DNA from: Natronosalvus amylolyticus
GTDB lineage: Archaea > Halobacteriota > Halobacteria > Halobacteriales > Natrialbaceae
Assembly (NCBI RefSeq): GCF_024298845.1
Contig: NZ_CP101156.1
Coordinates: forward strand, 1,550,001-1,614,000
Length of the DNA: 64,000 bases
Reading direction: 5' to 3'
How positions within the stretch are numbered: position 1 is the stretch's first letter; each line of letters opens with the position of its first letter. The position numbers were made by a program, and so were the translations under genes. The notes under the pieces were generated by a model. It was not told where the DNA came from. It was given only the letters and a program-made list of their open reading frames with translations, and searched no databases. Of the stretch, positions 52,084-61,698 are shown one piece after another.

Positions 52084-52724
52084 TGTGTGGCGGCGAGGGA
52101 AGCCGACTCGAGGCCCACCTCGAGAAGCCACTGTTCGAAGTCGGCGGCCAGCCCATGATAGACCGGGTGCTGGACGCACTCGAGACCGACACACTCGAGA
52201 CGGTGTTCGCCGCCGTCTCACCCAACGCTCCCGAAACCCGACGCCACCTCGAGCGCGTGGCCGACAGCCACGAGTTACCCGACTCTCTCGAGATCGTCGA
52301 CACGCCCGGTTACGGCTACGTCACCGACCTCCAGTCCGTCCTCGAGCGACCGGGCGTATCGACACCGATCCTGACGGTGACGGCCGATTTGCCGTTGCTC
52401 GAGCCACCCGTCGTCGAACGAACCGTCGGTAGGTATCGGGCTGCAGTCGCCGGAAACACGGCGAAATCAGATTCGTCCGAAACGCCGTCGATGACCGTCT
52501 GTGTCCCCGTCAGCGTGAAACGGCGACTCGGCTTTTCCGTCGAGACGGTCGCACACGGCCAGCCACACCTCGCGCCGACCGGGGTCAACGTCGTCGGCAG
52601 CGAACACCGAACGATGACACACACCAGCTACGACCTACGACTCGCCAGTAACGTCAACAGACGAACGGACGCTCGAGCGACCGAACGGTTGCGTTCGGCA
52701 CTGGAGGAAAACGAATGCGAGTAA
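52068..52724 (+). CDS. cobY: GTP:adenosylcobinamide-phosphate guanylyltransferase CobY
   Basis: A 218-aa nucleotidyltransferase of the MobA-like fold. The GTG start at 52068 gives [20 protein letters not shown], the GxGxR...EKP nucleotide-binding signature. [10 protein letters not shown] is the metal-binding aspartate block. CobY is the archaeal non-orthologous replacement of bacterial CobU. It overlaps cobS by 16 nt and cobT by 10 nt. The product is activated as adenosylcobinamide-GDP. Confidence 0.9.
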   Translation: MDVLVMCGGEGSRLEAHLEKPLFEVGGQPMIDRVLDALETDTLETVFAAVSPNAPETRRHLERVADSHELPDSLEIVDTPGYGYVTDLQSVLERPGVSTPILTVTADLPLLEPPVVERTVGRYRAAVAGNTAKSDSSETPSMTVCVPVSVKRRLGFSVETVAHGQPHLAPTGVNVVGSEHRTMTHTSYDLRLASNVNRRTDARATERLRSALEENECE

Positions 52725-53815
52725 TTCTCGCCGCCGGCGCGACCGAAACCGGGTTGATCGACGGCATCAGTGCGGCCGGGGCGTCCCCAGCATTGCTCGG
52801 GCACACGCCCTCGGCCGACGCCGAAATTCTCGTCTACGGGCAGCCGACCGCCGCCCCCGTAACGCCCGTCAGCCCCACGGGCTGTCCGACGCCCGCGGCG
52901 ATCACCCGTGCCGTCAGAGAGGTGCTGGGATTCGACGTGACCGTCCTCGACGCCGGACTGGCCGAACCGACCGCCGCGCCGACCGTCGACCTCGAGGCAG
53001 ATCCCGGTACGGATATCCGCGAGCGCATTGCGGTCCCGGACGCCACCGACCTGTACGAACGAGCCTACGCCTTCGGTCAGGACCTGCCGGACGAACGCGT
53101 CCTGATCGGCGAAACGATTCCCGGCGGGACGACGACCGCGCTTGGCGTCATGCGAGCACTCGGCGAACCGCTCGAGGTCTCTTCATCGCTCCCCGAAAAC
53201 CCGCTCGAGCGAAAACGGACGGTCGTCAACGAGGGACTCACCGCAAGCGGGCTCGCACCCGGCGACTGTGCCGGCTCTCCACTCGAGGCGATACGGGCGA
53301 TGGGCGACCCCGTCCAGGCGGCCGTCGCCGGCGTGGCCGCCGGTGCGCTCGAGCGCGGCGTCCGTGTCACACTTGCTGGCGGCACCCAGCTGGTAGCCGT
53401 CGCCGCAGCGGTTCGACACGCCGGAATCGACGGCCCGCTCGAACTGGCGACCACGTCGTTCGTCACCGCCGACCCGGCCGTCGACCTCGAGAGCGCGAGT
53501 GAGAACCTGGACCTGATAGTGACCGTTACCGACCCCGAATTCGAGCGAAGTGGCCACGTCTCGATGGCACGGTACTGTGCCGGCGAGGCCAAAGAGGGCG
53601 TTGCCATGGGCGGCGCCCTCTCGCTCGTACCGGCCGGCGAGATGGCGACGGTTCGAGGGCGAATAGAAACCGTCTGTACCCGCCTCGGTATCGAAGACGA
53701 GAGGGAGCGTTCGGGCTCGAGTCTCGAGAACGAAACCGAAACGACGGCCGCGACCGTCGACGACGCGAGGTCGAGAGCGAATTCGAACCACCCGGAGGAC
53801 CATGCATCCCGATAG
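52715..53815 (+). CDS. cobT: Archaeal nicotinate-nucleotide-dimethylbenzimidazole phosphoribosyltransferase-like CobT
   Basis: A 366-aa protein. The central block [21 protein letters not shown], then [20 protein letters not shown] and [12 protein letters not shown], matches the archaeal CobT-like family, which activates the lower base with nicotinate mononucleotide. It overlaps cobY and cobD in a continuous chain (10 and 14 nt). The C-terminal 40 residues are acidic and disordered. Base specificity in haloarchaea is not visible in the sequence. Confidence 0.86.
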   Translation: MRVILAAGATETGLIDGISAAGASPALLGHTPSADAEILVYGQPTAAPVTPVSPTGCPTPAAITRAVREVLGFDVTVLDAGLAEPTAAPTVDLEADPGTDIRERIAVPDATDLYERAYAFGQDLPDERVLIGETIPGGTTTALGVMRALGEPLEVSSSLPENPLERKRTVVNEGLTASGLAPGDCAGSPLEAIRAMGDPVQAAVAGVAAGALERGVRVTLAGGTQLVAVAAAVRHAGIDGPLELATTSFVTADPAVDLESASENLDLIVTVTDPEFERSGHVSMARYCAGEAKEGVAMGGALSLVPAGEMATVRGRIETVCTRLGIEDERERSGSSLENETETTAATVDDARSRANSNHPEDHASR

Positions 53816-54830
53816 CATCGCCGAAACGGGACGGGTTCCCCACGGCGGCGAACCGGACCGCTCACTTCTCGATTTCTCGGCCAACATCAACCCGCAAATT
53901 CCCGACGGAGTCGAAACCGTCTACGCCGACGCCCTCGAACGTGCCCGCCGGTATCCCGACGATACGTACCCAGTCTTTCGAGAAGCCGCAGCGGAGTACG
54001 TCGGCTGTACGCCCGACGCGGTGATTGCGACCCCCGGCGGCCTCGCCGCGATTCGGCTCAGCCTGGAGTGCACGCTCGAAGCGGGTGACACCGCACTCGT
54101 CCCGTATCCGAGTTTCGGCGAGTACGCCCGAGAAGTCCGTCTCCAGGGCGCGACCCCGGCGTTCGTTCCCCACGACGATCTGTACGACCTCGAGGTTCCT
54201 CACCTCGAGCAGGCGGACCTCGCCGTCTGCTGTACGCCCAACAACCCCACCGGTGACTGCCCCTCGAACGAACGCCTCGAGGCGTTTGCCCGGCGGTGTG
54301 GGGACGCCGGAACGACCCTGCTCGTCGACGAGGCCTTCCTGGGCTTTACCGACCGACCGTCGATGGCCTCCCGCGGCTTCGAACACGTCGTCGTGGCTCG
54401 CTCGCTGACCAAACTGTTCGGCCTGCCGGGTCTCCGAGCCGGATTTGCGGTCGCAACTGGCGACCTCGGTGAGCGGCTCGCGGTTGCACGCCGAGCCTGG
54501 TCGCTCGGAACGCCCGAAGCCGCCGTTGGCGCTCACTGTATGCGCGACCGGGCGTTCGTCCGCGAGACGCGAGCACGAGTCGATTCGGAGCGCGAACGCG
54601 TCCGAACGGCACTGCTCGAGGACGGACGTTACGACGTCTACGACTCCGTCGCGCCGTACCTCCTGTTCGAGTCCACGGAACCGGTAGAGGATCTACTCGA
54701 GCGAGCCCGTGACGCCGGAGTCGTCCTCCGGGATTGCCGAACCTTCCAGGGGCTCGAGCGTCACGTCCGTGTCGCCGTGGCCGAGCGCGAGACGAACGAC
54801 AGGCTACTCGAGGTGCTGTGTGATGCCTGA
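53802..54830 (+). CDS. cobD: L-threonine-O-3-phosphate decarboxylase CobD
   Basis: A 342-aa fold-type I PLP enzyme of the aminotransferase class. [20 protein letters not shown] is the CobD signature, [17 protein letters not shown] the cofactor-binding loop, and [18 protein letters not shown] carries the Schiff-base lysine. It makes aminopropanol phosphate, the linker used by CbiB. The start overlaps cobT by 14 nt. A histidinol-phosphate aminotransferase is the main alternative, and the operon excludes it. Confidence 0.9.
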   Translation: MHPDSIAETGRVPHGGEPDRSLLDFSANINPQIPDGVETVYADALERARRYPDDTYPVFREAAAEYVGCTPDAVIATPGGLAAIRLSLECTLEAGDTALVPYPSFGEYAREVRLQGATPAFVPHDDLYDLEVPHLEQADLAVCCTPNNPTGDCPSNERLEAFARRCGDAGTTLLVDEAFLGFTDRPSMASRGFEHVVVARSLTKLFGLPGLRAGFAVATGDLGERLAVARRAWSLGTPEAAVGAHCMRDRAFVRETRARVDSERERVRTALLEDGRYDVYDSVAPYLLFESTEPVEDLLERARDAGVVLRDCRTFQGLERHVRVAVAERETNDRLLEVLCDA

Positions 54831-55662
54831 GTCAGCCGGGAATTCTCGCTCGAGAGGGACGCGCACCGACGGCGTCCTGTGTGTCGAGCGGTCGGACGCC
54901 GAGTGGCTGTCGACGGGCTGGAACGGCGGTCGCTATCGAGGCGATCGCGCCTACAACATCTCGGTACCCGAAGGCTGGCACTGCACCGACCTCGCCCCGT
55001 ACGTCGAGGGCCGTCTCGAGCGAGCGGGATTCCTCGAGGCCGAAGAGGGGGGCCACACCCAACGCGACGTCGAGACCAACCTCGAGGCCCCCGTGTTGCT
55101 CACCGGCGTCGACCTGCAACACGCTCGCGGTGCCCGCTGTGGGCCCGTCACCGTCTACGCGACCGCCGGCGTCTCGAACCCTGCCGCACTCCCGATGGAC
55201 CCGTCTGGCGGCGACCTACCCGACGGCGCTCTCGAGACTGACGAGGATGGAGCTGCTGGCGATGGCGAGACGTCACCACCGAAAAGCGAATCCCCGACCG
55301 TCGGAACCGTCAACCTCATCGTCACCACTAGCTGTCGGCTCGCAGCCGGGGCCCTCGAGAACCTGCTGGCCGTCGCCGCCGAAGCGAAGGCGACCACCCT
55401 GTTGGCGCAGACCGGGTTTCCCGGAACCACGACCGACGCACTCGTCGTTGGTCACGACCCCGCGGGACCTGAGCAGGCGTTTTCCGGCAGCGGCACTCCG
55501 GTCGGTGCAGGGACTCGCGCCTGCGTCCGGGAGGCACTCTCGAGCGCCCTCGAGTCACGATACCAGGAAACGGACGCGACGATTCCAGCTGACGTCGACA
55601 CGGCCGAGTACGGCGTGTCGACCGACGTCCAAGCGTCGGTTTTCGAGCCCGATGATCGTTGA
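54823..55662 (+). CDS. cbiZ: Adenosylcobinamide amidohydrolase CbiZ
   Basis: A 279-aa enzyme that removes the aminopropanol from adenosylcobinamide so that it can be re-used via adenosylcobyrate. It contains LSTGWNGGRYRGDRAYNISV and GVDLQHARGARCGPVTVYAT, both typical of CbiZ, with later TVNLIVTTSCRLAAGALENL and TTTDALVVGHDPAGP. It overlaps cobD by 8 nt. It implies salvage of external corrinoids by this organism. Confidence 0.88.
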   Translation: MPESAGNSRSRGTRTDGVLCVERSDAEWLSTGWNGGRYRGDRAYNISVPEGWHCTDLAPYVEGRLERAGFLEAEEGGHTQRDVETNLEAPVLLTGVDLQHARGARCGPVTVYATAGVSNPAALPMDPSGGDLPDGALETDEDGAAGDGETSPPKSESPTVGTVNLIVTTSCRLAAGALENLLAVAAEAKATTLLAQTGFPGTTTDALVVGHDPAGPEQAFSGSGTPVGAGTRACVREALSSALESRYQETDATIPADVDTAEYGVSTDVQASVFEPDDR

Positions 55663-55721
55663 ATCCGGTGGCCTCGTCCCCGAGCCCACAGTATAACTCC
55701 GTCCGCTCCCAAACACCCCCA

Positions 55722-56198
55722 ATGAGCGACGAGGCGAACGACCCGCTCGTCATCCGTTCGATCGCCGTCACCGCCGACGACGTGCTCGACGCGTTCGTCT
55801 ACACGCGCGAAAACCCGGCCACGGCGGTTTTGCGCGTGACCCCGCCGTTTCACGGACGAATGCGGGCCCGAATCCACGTCTTTCAACACGACGACTCGAG
55901 TGCAACCGGCGCACTCCACCTCGAGCCAGCCCGATTGCTCGAAGACGAGGTGGTCGGCGCGTATCCGACGCTCGAGCCAGGTGGGGAACCGGCCGATGAA
56001 AGCGAGAGCATGGACGATGACACCCCCGACCTCGAGCACCACGGCGACGCCGTCAACGACTGGCGAACGCGTGCTCGCCGCGCTATCGTCGACTCGGTTT
56101 CGCTCGTCGACTCGAGCGCGTTCCAGGAGGATACAGACAACCATCGAGTGTCGGTTTCCGTGCTTGGTGGCCCCGAGAACGGGCAAACAAGCCACTAA
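55722..56198 (+). CDS. Conserved haloarchaeal hypothetical protein
   Basis: A 158-aa acidic protein starting MSDEANDPLVIRSIAVTADD. The first 80 residues form an alpha/beta region with AFVYTRENPATAVLRVTPPF and HGRMRARIHVF; a disordered acidic segment precedes a helix with DAVNDWRTRARRAIVDSVSL. A TATA-like GTATAACT at about 55691-55698 lies 27 bp before the ATG, supporting this start. I do not recognise a function. It follows the cobalamin operon but has its own promoter. Confidence 0.62.
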   Translation: MSDEANDPLVIRSIAVTADDVLDAFVYTRENPATAVLRVTPPFHGRMRARIHVFQHDDSSATGALHLEPARLLEDEVVGAYPTLEPGGEPADESESMDDDTPDLEHHGDAVNDWRTRARRAIVDSVSLVDSSAFQEDTDNHRVSVSVLGGPENGQTSH

Positions 56199-56262
56199 CC
56201 GTTTCGCCAGCGCGCCCCCTCGTGACGAAGACGCTTTCCGTCCGCGTCCACTCGAGTCGTGT

Positions 56263-56853
56263 GTGAACGGGCCAGCAGACGAACCGAACTTCGAAGAGAG
56301 GGCGACCGACCACACCGAGGCGGTCGACCACACCGAGGCGACAGGAACCACGAAATCGCCTCGAGTCGAAGTCTACCCCGGTCGCGAGGTAGTTGTCGAG
56401 TTCGATCCCGACCTCACCTTCGAGTGCGTCGAAGACTGCACCTGGTGTTGTCATCACGGCGTCTTGCTCTACGACCGGGACCTCCTCGAGTTGGCCCAGC
56501 GAGCGAACCTCGCCGACACCACGACCCAGTTTCGCGGCGAACCGTTCGTCACCCGCGAGGAGAAACCCCGAGAGGAACACGTCGGGCCTGACGGCCAGGC
56601 ATGTGCCTTTTTGCGCGAGGACGGACTGTGTTCGCTCCATCTCGAGGAAGACTGGAAACCGACCCGCTGTTCGGTGTTCCCCCTGGGCGTCTGGCTCGAA
56701 GACGACGGCCTTCACGTCGACATTCGGGAGTCCGCACACGAACACTGCGAGGGACTGAACGTGAGCGAACGACGCGTGATCGAGAACCTCGAGGCGTTTT
56801 TACCCGAGTTGTTGTGGGACCTCGAGAACCCCGATAGCGATCGGGTCCTGTGA
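56263..56853 (+). CDS. YkgJ-family cysteine cluster protein
   Basis: A 196-aa protein with a GTG start. The signature cysteines lie in FECVEDCTWCCHHGVLLYDR, ACAFLREDGLCSLH and PTRCSVFPLGVW, the set of the YkgJ/CxxCxxCC family that probably binds zinc or an iron-sulfur cluster. The N-terminal 50 residues are acidic and variable. Role unknown; related proteins are linked to metal handling or methyltransferase partners. Confidence 0.78.
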   Translation: MNGPADEPNFEERATDHTEAVDHTEATGTTKSPRVEVYPGREVVVEFDPDLTFECVEDCTWCCHHGVLLYDRDLLELAQRANLADTTTQFRGEPFVTREEKPREEHVGPDGQACAFLREDGLCSLHLEEDWKPTRCSVFPLGVWLEDDGLHVDIRESAHEHCEGLNVSERRVIENLEAFLPELLWDLENPDSDRVL

Positions 56854-56923
56854 TCCGGCTCAAGAATGGGCAAGGTGCCGTTCGATTCGTTGCAGATACT
56901 GTTCGGCTCTATCATTGATGGGC

Positions 56924-56933
56924 AAATTTATCA
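56924..56933 (+). promoter_or_regulatory. TATA-like box of the 56-aa membrane protein gene
   Basis: AAATTTATCA lies about 27 bp before the GTG at 56956 and decides the start in favour of the shorter protein. Confidence 0.5.
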
Positions 56934-56955
56934 CTGCGTGGAAACATTTCGAGTC

Positions 56956-57126
56956 GTGAGTACACCTACTGATAGACGACTCCTGGCGTTGTGTGGCATC
57001 TCTGCCTTCGTCGGCGTTCCCACAGGAATCTGGATATTTCCCAACCGCGGGATCATGATACTTGTCGTTCCGATCATCGTCCTGTCGGTACTGATGTTCG
57101 TCGACGGATTTCTGACTTCAGCTTGA
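56956..57126 (+). CDS. Small two-helix membrane protein (56 aa)
   Basis: With the GTG at 56956 the protein reads STPTDRRLLALCGISAFVGV and then PNRGIMILVVPIIVLSVLMF, two hydrophobic helices with a short turn. A longer reading from 56866 has no conserved features before this point and overlaps the promoter. I do not recognise a family. It is convergent with the SDR gene. Confidence 0.55.
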   Translation: MSTPTDRRLLALCGISAFVGVPTGIWIFPNRGIMILVVPIIVLSVLMFVDGFLTSA

Positions 57127-57263
57127 GTTTACGGTACTATCCTCGGGGTGAAACTACGACTGCTACTCACAGCCGATATGCAAAACGGACACGTCGCTCA
57201 TCGTCGACTGATAGAAGTTGTTGTCGTCTCTTTCCGTTTGGGTTCGTTACCGATTACTGATCA

Positions 57264-57968
57264 CTACCGCGTCGCCTGCTTCCACTCCCGTAATCCAACG
57301 ATCTCACCGTCGAGCGCATCATCATCACACTCGGTCGCCGCCCAGACGAACATCCCGGCGACAGATTCGGGGTCACGACCCTTCCCACCCGTGAGTTCCG
57401 TCGCGAGTTGGCCCGGCTCGAGACAGCCCACTACGTACTCCGTGTCGGCGGCGAATCCGCGAACCACGGCCTCGGCCCCCGCTTTCGAAATCGCGTACGA
57501 GCCGTAGCCCGGTTTGGCCTCGCGAGCGATTTGCCCGGTTGGAACCAGCACGCGAGCCCCGTCGTTCAGGTGGGGGAGCGCTTCGGTGATCGTCGCGAAG
57601 ACGCCTCGAGCGTTCGTTCCCAGGTGGTCGTCGAACCGGCTGTAGGGTTCTCCGTCGGTCGGCGTGTGTCCCGCGTCGCCGTGGTAGACACCCGCACAGG
57701 CGACGACCACGTCGATACCGCCAGTCGGACCGGCTCTCGATGCCGTCTCCATCAGACGTTCGCAGTCGTACTCGTCCCTGACGTCGGTTCGGACCCCGTC
57801 GACGGTTGCGTCCTCGTGTGTAGACTCGAGGGTGGAAACCGTCTCGTCGATTCGTGCCGCGTCTCGAGCGCCGATGACGACCGTTGCGCCCGTCGCACAG
57901 AACGCCGCGGCGACGGCACTCCCGATACCGCCCGTACCGCCGGTAATGACGACCGTTGACTCGTTCAT
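57264..57968 (-). CDS. Short-chain dehydrogenase/reductase
   Basis: A 234-aa classical SDR. The cofactor motif is TVVITGGTGGIGSAVAAAF and the catalytic Tyr and Lys are in GYGSYAISKAGAEAVVRG. ACAGVYHGDAG is the NAG-type strand. The ATG at 57968 is chosen over an upstream GTG-like start. It is divergent from the crtD-like gene, with about 130 bp between starts. Substrate unknown; a carotenoid or fatty-acid keto substrate is only a guess from the neighbourhood. Confidence 0.86.
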   Translation of the reverse strand: MNESTVVITGGTGGIGSAVAAAFCATGATVVIGARDAARIDETVSTLESTHEDATVDGVRTDVRDEYDCERLMETASRAGPTGGIDVVVACAGVYHGDAGHTPTDGEPYSRFDDHLGTNARGVFATITEALPHLNDGARVLVPTGQIAREAKPGYGSYAISKAGAEAVVRGFAADTEYVVGCLEPGQLATELTGGKGRDPESVAGMFVWAATECDDDALDGEIVGLREWKQATR

Positions 57969-58100
57969 GTGGGTGTCTACGAACGGGACGGATACCAACC
58001 CACCGGAACCGGTTGTTGGCTACCGGTTTCGCGCCGAACACCACGAAACCCTACCAGTGTATGACACACGTTTATCACCCAGCCGATACCACATTCTACC

Positions 58101-59582
58101 ATGCAATCGCTGGAAGGAGAGTCGGTCGTCGTGATCGGTGCCGGAGTTGGCGGATTGTCGACGGCGTGTTATCTCGCTGACGCGGGTGCGGACGTTCACG
58201 TCATCGAGAAAAACGAACAGCTCGGCGGCCGGGCAAGTCGTCTCGAGGCCGAGGGCTTTCGCTTCGATATGGGTCCATCGTGGTATCTCATGCCCGATGT
58301 CTTCGAGCGGTTTTTCGGCCACTTCGACCGAACGCCGACCGACTACTACGACCTGACGCATCTGGACCCCCACTACCGAATCTTCTTCAAAGACGGTGAC
58401 GAGGTCGATATCACGCCCGACCTCGAGCGAACCAAGGACATCTTCGAGACCTACGAAGCGGGTGCCGGGGAAGCGCTGGAGCGCTACCTCGAGAAATCGA
58501 AGGAGAACTACGAGGTCGGGATGGAACACTTCGTCTACGAGGATCGGGAGCGGCTGCGCGATTACCTCGATCTGGACATCGCCCGTCAGGCCCGCGGCCT
58601 CTCGCTTTTGGGGTCGATGCAGGGTCACGTCGAGAAGTACTTCGATCACCCGAAACTCCAGCAGATCATGCAGTACACGCTGGTGTTTCTGGGCGGCTCG
58701 CCTCGAAACACGCCGGCGCTGTACAACCTGATGAGTCACGTCGATTTCAACCTCGGCGTCTGGTATCCGGAAAACGGACTGGGCGGCGTCATCGACGGCA
58801 TCGTCGAGGTCGGGAGCGAACTCGGCGTCACCTACGATACCGACCGGCCTGCCACGGCGATCAAGGGACGAGAGGGGGCGTTCCTCGTCGAAACGCCCGA
58901 CGGGCCGCTCCGCGCAGACCTCGTCGTGAGTAACGCTGATTACGCTCACACCGAACAGGAACTGCTGACGCCCGAACAGCGGGGCTACGACGCCGACTAT
59001 TGGGACTCACGAACCTACGCACCCTCCGCGTTTTTGCTCTACATGGGTGTCGAGGGCGACGTTCCCGAACTCGCCCACCACACGCTGGTGCTCCCGACCG
59101 ACTGGGAGGAACACTTCGAGCAGATTTTCGACGACCCCGCCTGGCCCGACGACCCGGCCTACTACCTCTGTGTTCCCTCCAAAACCGACGACACCGTCGC
59201 TCCCGAGGGCCACAGTAACCTGTTCGTGCTCGTCCCCATCGCCGCCGGCCTCGAGGATACCCCCGAACTGCGCGAATCCTACCGCGACCTCGTGCTGTCC
59301 GATATTGCCGACCACACCGGAACCGACCTCCGCGACCGTATCGTCTACGAGAAATCCTTCTGCGTCGAGGACTTTTCCGACCGCTACAACAGCTACGCTG
59401 GCACGGCACTGGGGATGGCTCACACCCTCCGTCAGACGTCCCTGTTCCGCCCGCCACACCGCTCGAAAGCGGTCGACGGACTCTACTTTACCGGCTCGTA
59501 CACGACCCCCGGCATCGGCGTCCCGATGTGTCTCATCAGCGGCGAACTGACCGCCGAAAAAGTGTTCGAAGATCACGGCTAA
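58101..59582 (+). CDS. crtD: Carotenoid desaturase, CrtI family (probably CrtD-type 3,4-desaturase)
   Basis: A 493-aa FAD enzyme. The dinucleotide-binding motif VVVIGAGVGGLSTACYLADA, the EKNEQLGGRASRLEAEGFRF segment and the C-terminal GLYFTGSYTTPGIGVPMCLI are those of phytoene and carotenoid desaturases. Its position directly before lyeJ and cruF matches the bacterioruberin cluster, where the enzyme of this position is the 3,4-desaturase CrtD. Phytoene desaturase CrtI is the alternative; the sequences are close. Confidence 0.8.
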   Translation: MQSLEGESVVVIGAGVGGLSTACYLADAGADVHVIEKNEQLGGRASRLEAEGFRFDMGPSWYLMPDVFERFFGHFDRTPTDYYDLTHLDPHYRIFFKDGDEVDITPDLERTKDIFETYEAGAGEALERYLEKSKENYEVGMEHFVYEDRERLRDYLDLDIARQARGLSLLGSMQGHVEKYFDHPKLQQIMQYTLVFLGGSPRNTPALYNLMSHVDFNLGVWYPENGLGGVIDGIVEVGSELGVTYDTDRPATAIKGREGAFLVETPDGPLRADLVVSNADYAHTEQELLTPEQRGYDADYWDSRTYAPSAFLLYMGVEGDVPELAHHTLVLPTDWEEHFEQIFDDPAWPDDPAYYLCVPSKTDDTVAPEGHSNLFVLVPIAAGLEDTPELRESYRDLVLSDIADHTGTDLRDRIVYEKSFCVEDFSDRYNSYAGTALGMAHTLRQTSLFRPPHRSKAVDGLYFTGSYTTPGIGVPMCLISGELTAEKVFEDHG

Positions 59583-59589
59583 TTCGAGG

Positions 59590-59712
59590 ATGAACCGAGA
59601 CTCGCTCGAGACGACGACACGTTCACGCTCGCCCGGGCCAACGGCACCTGTAGACCCGCTCGAGACACCACCGCGTGGACACTCACTGCAAGAAACGGAA
59701 CCGGTGGCCTGA
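59590..59712 (+). CDS. Possible small ORF between crtD and lyeJ (40 aa)
   Basis: The frame starts 7 bp after the crtD stop and ends TGA overlapping the lyeJ ATG in TGATG. It reads MNRDSLETTTRSRSPGPTAP and PLETPPRGHSLQETEPVA: polar, Pro/Thr-rich and without structure. It could act as a coupling ORF for lyeJ rather than as a functional protein. A chance frame is quite possible. Confidence 0.3.
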   Translation: MNRDSLETTTRSRSPGPTAPVDPLETPPRGHSLQETEPVA

Positions 59713-60584
59713 TGACCGCGAACAGCCAGACGAGTCACGACGGGAGCGCCCTCGAGCACCTGTCGTATCTGCTCACGCTCTCGAGGCCGCGCTTTTGGCT
59801 GTATCTCGCCGGCCCCGTGCTGGTCGGCGTCGCGTACGCGGCCGAGACGACAGCCGAGTTGTTTGCCCCGGCAGCCGTCGCGCTGTTTGCGTACTTCCTC
59901 CTCCCGGCGAACGTGTTTCTGTACGGTATCAACGACATCTACGACCGGGAGATCGACACCGAGAATCCGAAAAAAGACGACCGTGAGGCCCGCTACGAGG
60001 GACAGCGGTTCGTGCCCGCAGTCGTCGCCTCCTGTGCGGTGGCCCCGCTGGCGCTGCTCCCGTGGTTGCCGTCGGTCACCTGGCCCTGGCTCGCACTCTT
60101 CCTCGTGCTGGGAGCGGGCTACAGCGCCCCACCGCTTCGGTTCAAGACAACACCAGTACTCGATTCAGTCTCGAACGGGCTGTACGTCACGCCAGGTATC
60201 GCTGCGTACGCGGCTATTGCGGGGGCGAACCCACCACTCGTCGCCATCGCGGGCGCGTGGCTGTGGGCGATGGGGATGCACACGTTCTCCGCGATACCCG
60301 ACATCGATCCCGACCGCCGCGCAGGTATCCGGACGACAGCCACCGTCCTCGGTGAAAGGCGAACCTACGCTTACTGCGGCGTGGTGTGGCTCGCCGCCGC
60401 CGTCGCCTTTGGCACACTCGAGTATCGACTCGGGCTCGTGATGGCCGTCTATCCGCTGCTCATCGTCGCCCTCGCGACCTCGAGCGTTGGTGTCGCTCGA
60501 GCCTACTGGTGGTTCCCCGCGATCAACACCGCCGTCGGCGCGACGCTGACGATGGGTGGCCTCTGGATGGTGGTTCACGGATGA
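59712..60584 (+). CDS. lyeJ: Lycopene elongase/1,2-hydratase LyeJ (UbiA-type prenyltransferase)
   Basis: A 290-aa membrane enzyme with the two Asp-rich motifs of UbiA prenyltransferases, NDIYDREIDTENPKKDDREA and FSAIPDIDPDRRAGIRTTAT, separated by about 100 residues, and eight or nine membrane helices. In haloarchaea LyeJ adds C5 units to lycopene and hydrates the ends, on the way to the C50 bacterioruberin. The operon context supports this assignment over other UbiA members. Confidence 0.9.
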   Translation: MTANSQTSHDGSALEHLSYLLTLSRPRFWLYLAGPVLVGVAYAAETTAELFAPAAVALFAYFLLPANVFLYGINDIYDREIDTENPKKDDREARYEGQRFVPAVVASCAVAPLALLPWLPSVTWPWLALFLVLGAGYSAPPLRFKTTPVLDSVSNGLYVTPGIAAYAAIAGANPPLVAIAGAWLWAMGMHTFSAIPDIDPDRRAGIRTTATVLGERRTYAYCGVVWLAAAVAFGTLEYRLGLVMAVYPLLIVALATSSVGVARAYWWFPAINTAVGATLTMGGLWMVVHG

Positions 60585-60669
60585 GGCCGACGACCGGACA
60601 ACCCACACCGATTCGAACAGCGCACACGGACCGAAACACGGGTAACCGTTCAGGCGAACCTGACAATCA

Positions 60670-61551
60670 ATGACAGCGACGAGCGGGCAAACCGGGCGAA
60701 TCGATAGAGCGACCGTCCAGACCCGTCTCGAGACCCTCATCAGCGAGAATCGCTTCACCATCGCCGTCGTCTTTCCGGTCGTCGGCGCGCTCACGCTCGT
60801 CGGCAGTGCCGAAGGCCTGCTTCCGGCACCGCTCGAGTACAATCCGCTCTTGATCCTCTTTGGGACGCTCGTCATGCGCTCCCCACTGGTCGTCGGATTG
60901 CTCCCGAAGATCGGCTGGTGGGCGATCGGCTGTCTCGGGCTCCTGACGGCGTACACCTACGCCATCGAAATCGTCGGCGTCCGGACCGACTGGCCCTACG
61001 GTGCCTTCGAGTACACCATCCAACTGGGCCCGATGCTGTTTGGCGAGGTACCGCTGGCACTGCCGCTGTTTTTCATCCCCCTGGTTCTCAACGCCTATCT
61101 GCTCACGCTGCTCGTATTGGGCCCGTTGGCAGACAACCCTGTCGTGCGACTCCTCTCGGCTATCGCCGCTGTCGTCGCCATCGACCTCGTGCTCGACCCC
61201 GCCGCCGTCGCCGTCGGCTTCTGGGCGTTCGATAGCGGCGTCTACTACGGCGTCCCCGTCTCGAACTACGTCGGCTGGGTCATTTCGGGTACGGTCGCCG
61301 TCGTGCTCGTCGACCTGGCGTTCGACCGCGAAGCCCTGCTCGAGCGCGTTCGCGAGTGTACGTTCATCCTCGACGACCTGGTCAGCTTCGTCCTGCTCTG
61401 GGGTTCGATCAACCTGCTCTATGGCAACTGGATCGCGGCCGCCGTCGCCGGCGTCTTCTGTCTCGGCCTGTTCAGTACGGACCGCTACGACCTCGAGTTG
61501 GTCATCGATGCGATGCCCCAACCGATCCGGACTCGAGTCGGAAACCGATAA
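60670..61551 (+). CDS. cruF: Bisanhydrobacterioruberin hydratase CruF
   Basis: A 293-aa membrane protein of the CruF (carotenoid 1,2-hydratase-like) family, with seven or eight helices. AYTYAIEIVGVRTDWPYGAF and GVPVSNYVGWVISGTVAVVL carry the family-typical polar residues (Glu, Trp-Pro-Tyr-Gly and Asn-Tyr). It adds water to bisanhydrobacterioruberin in the final step of bacterioruberin synthesis. It follows lyeJ in the same orientation (85 bp) and converges with crtB. Confidence 0.9.
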   Translation: MTATSGQTGRIDRATVQTRLETLISENRFTIAVVFPVVGALTLVGSAEGLLPAPLEYNPLLILFGTLVMRSPLVVGLLPKIGWWAIGCLGLLTAYTYAIEIVGVRTDWPYGAFEYTIQLGPMLFGEVPLALPLFFIPLVLNAYLLTLLVLGPLADNPVVRLLSAIAAVVAIDLVLDPAAVAVGFWAFDSGVYYGVPVSNYVGWVISGTVAVVLVDLAFDREALLERVRECTFILDDLVSFVLLWGSINLLYGNWIAAAVAGVFCLGLFSTDRYDLELVIDAMPQPIRTRVGNR

Positions 61552-61698
61552 GGAGATGCCACCATTCGGTTTGCTATAAATAGCATAGTTACAGACTATA
61601 GTATCAGTATTGGTTTAGTTCAGCGTCGATAGGTTTTTAATCCTAAATCAGTAGCTATTCTCGAGAGGCGAATTCGAGCGGGAGCGCCTCGAGAACAG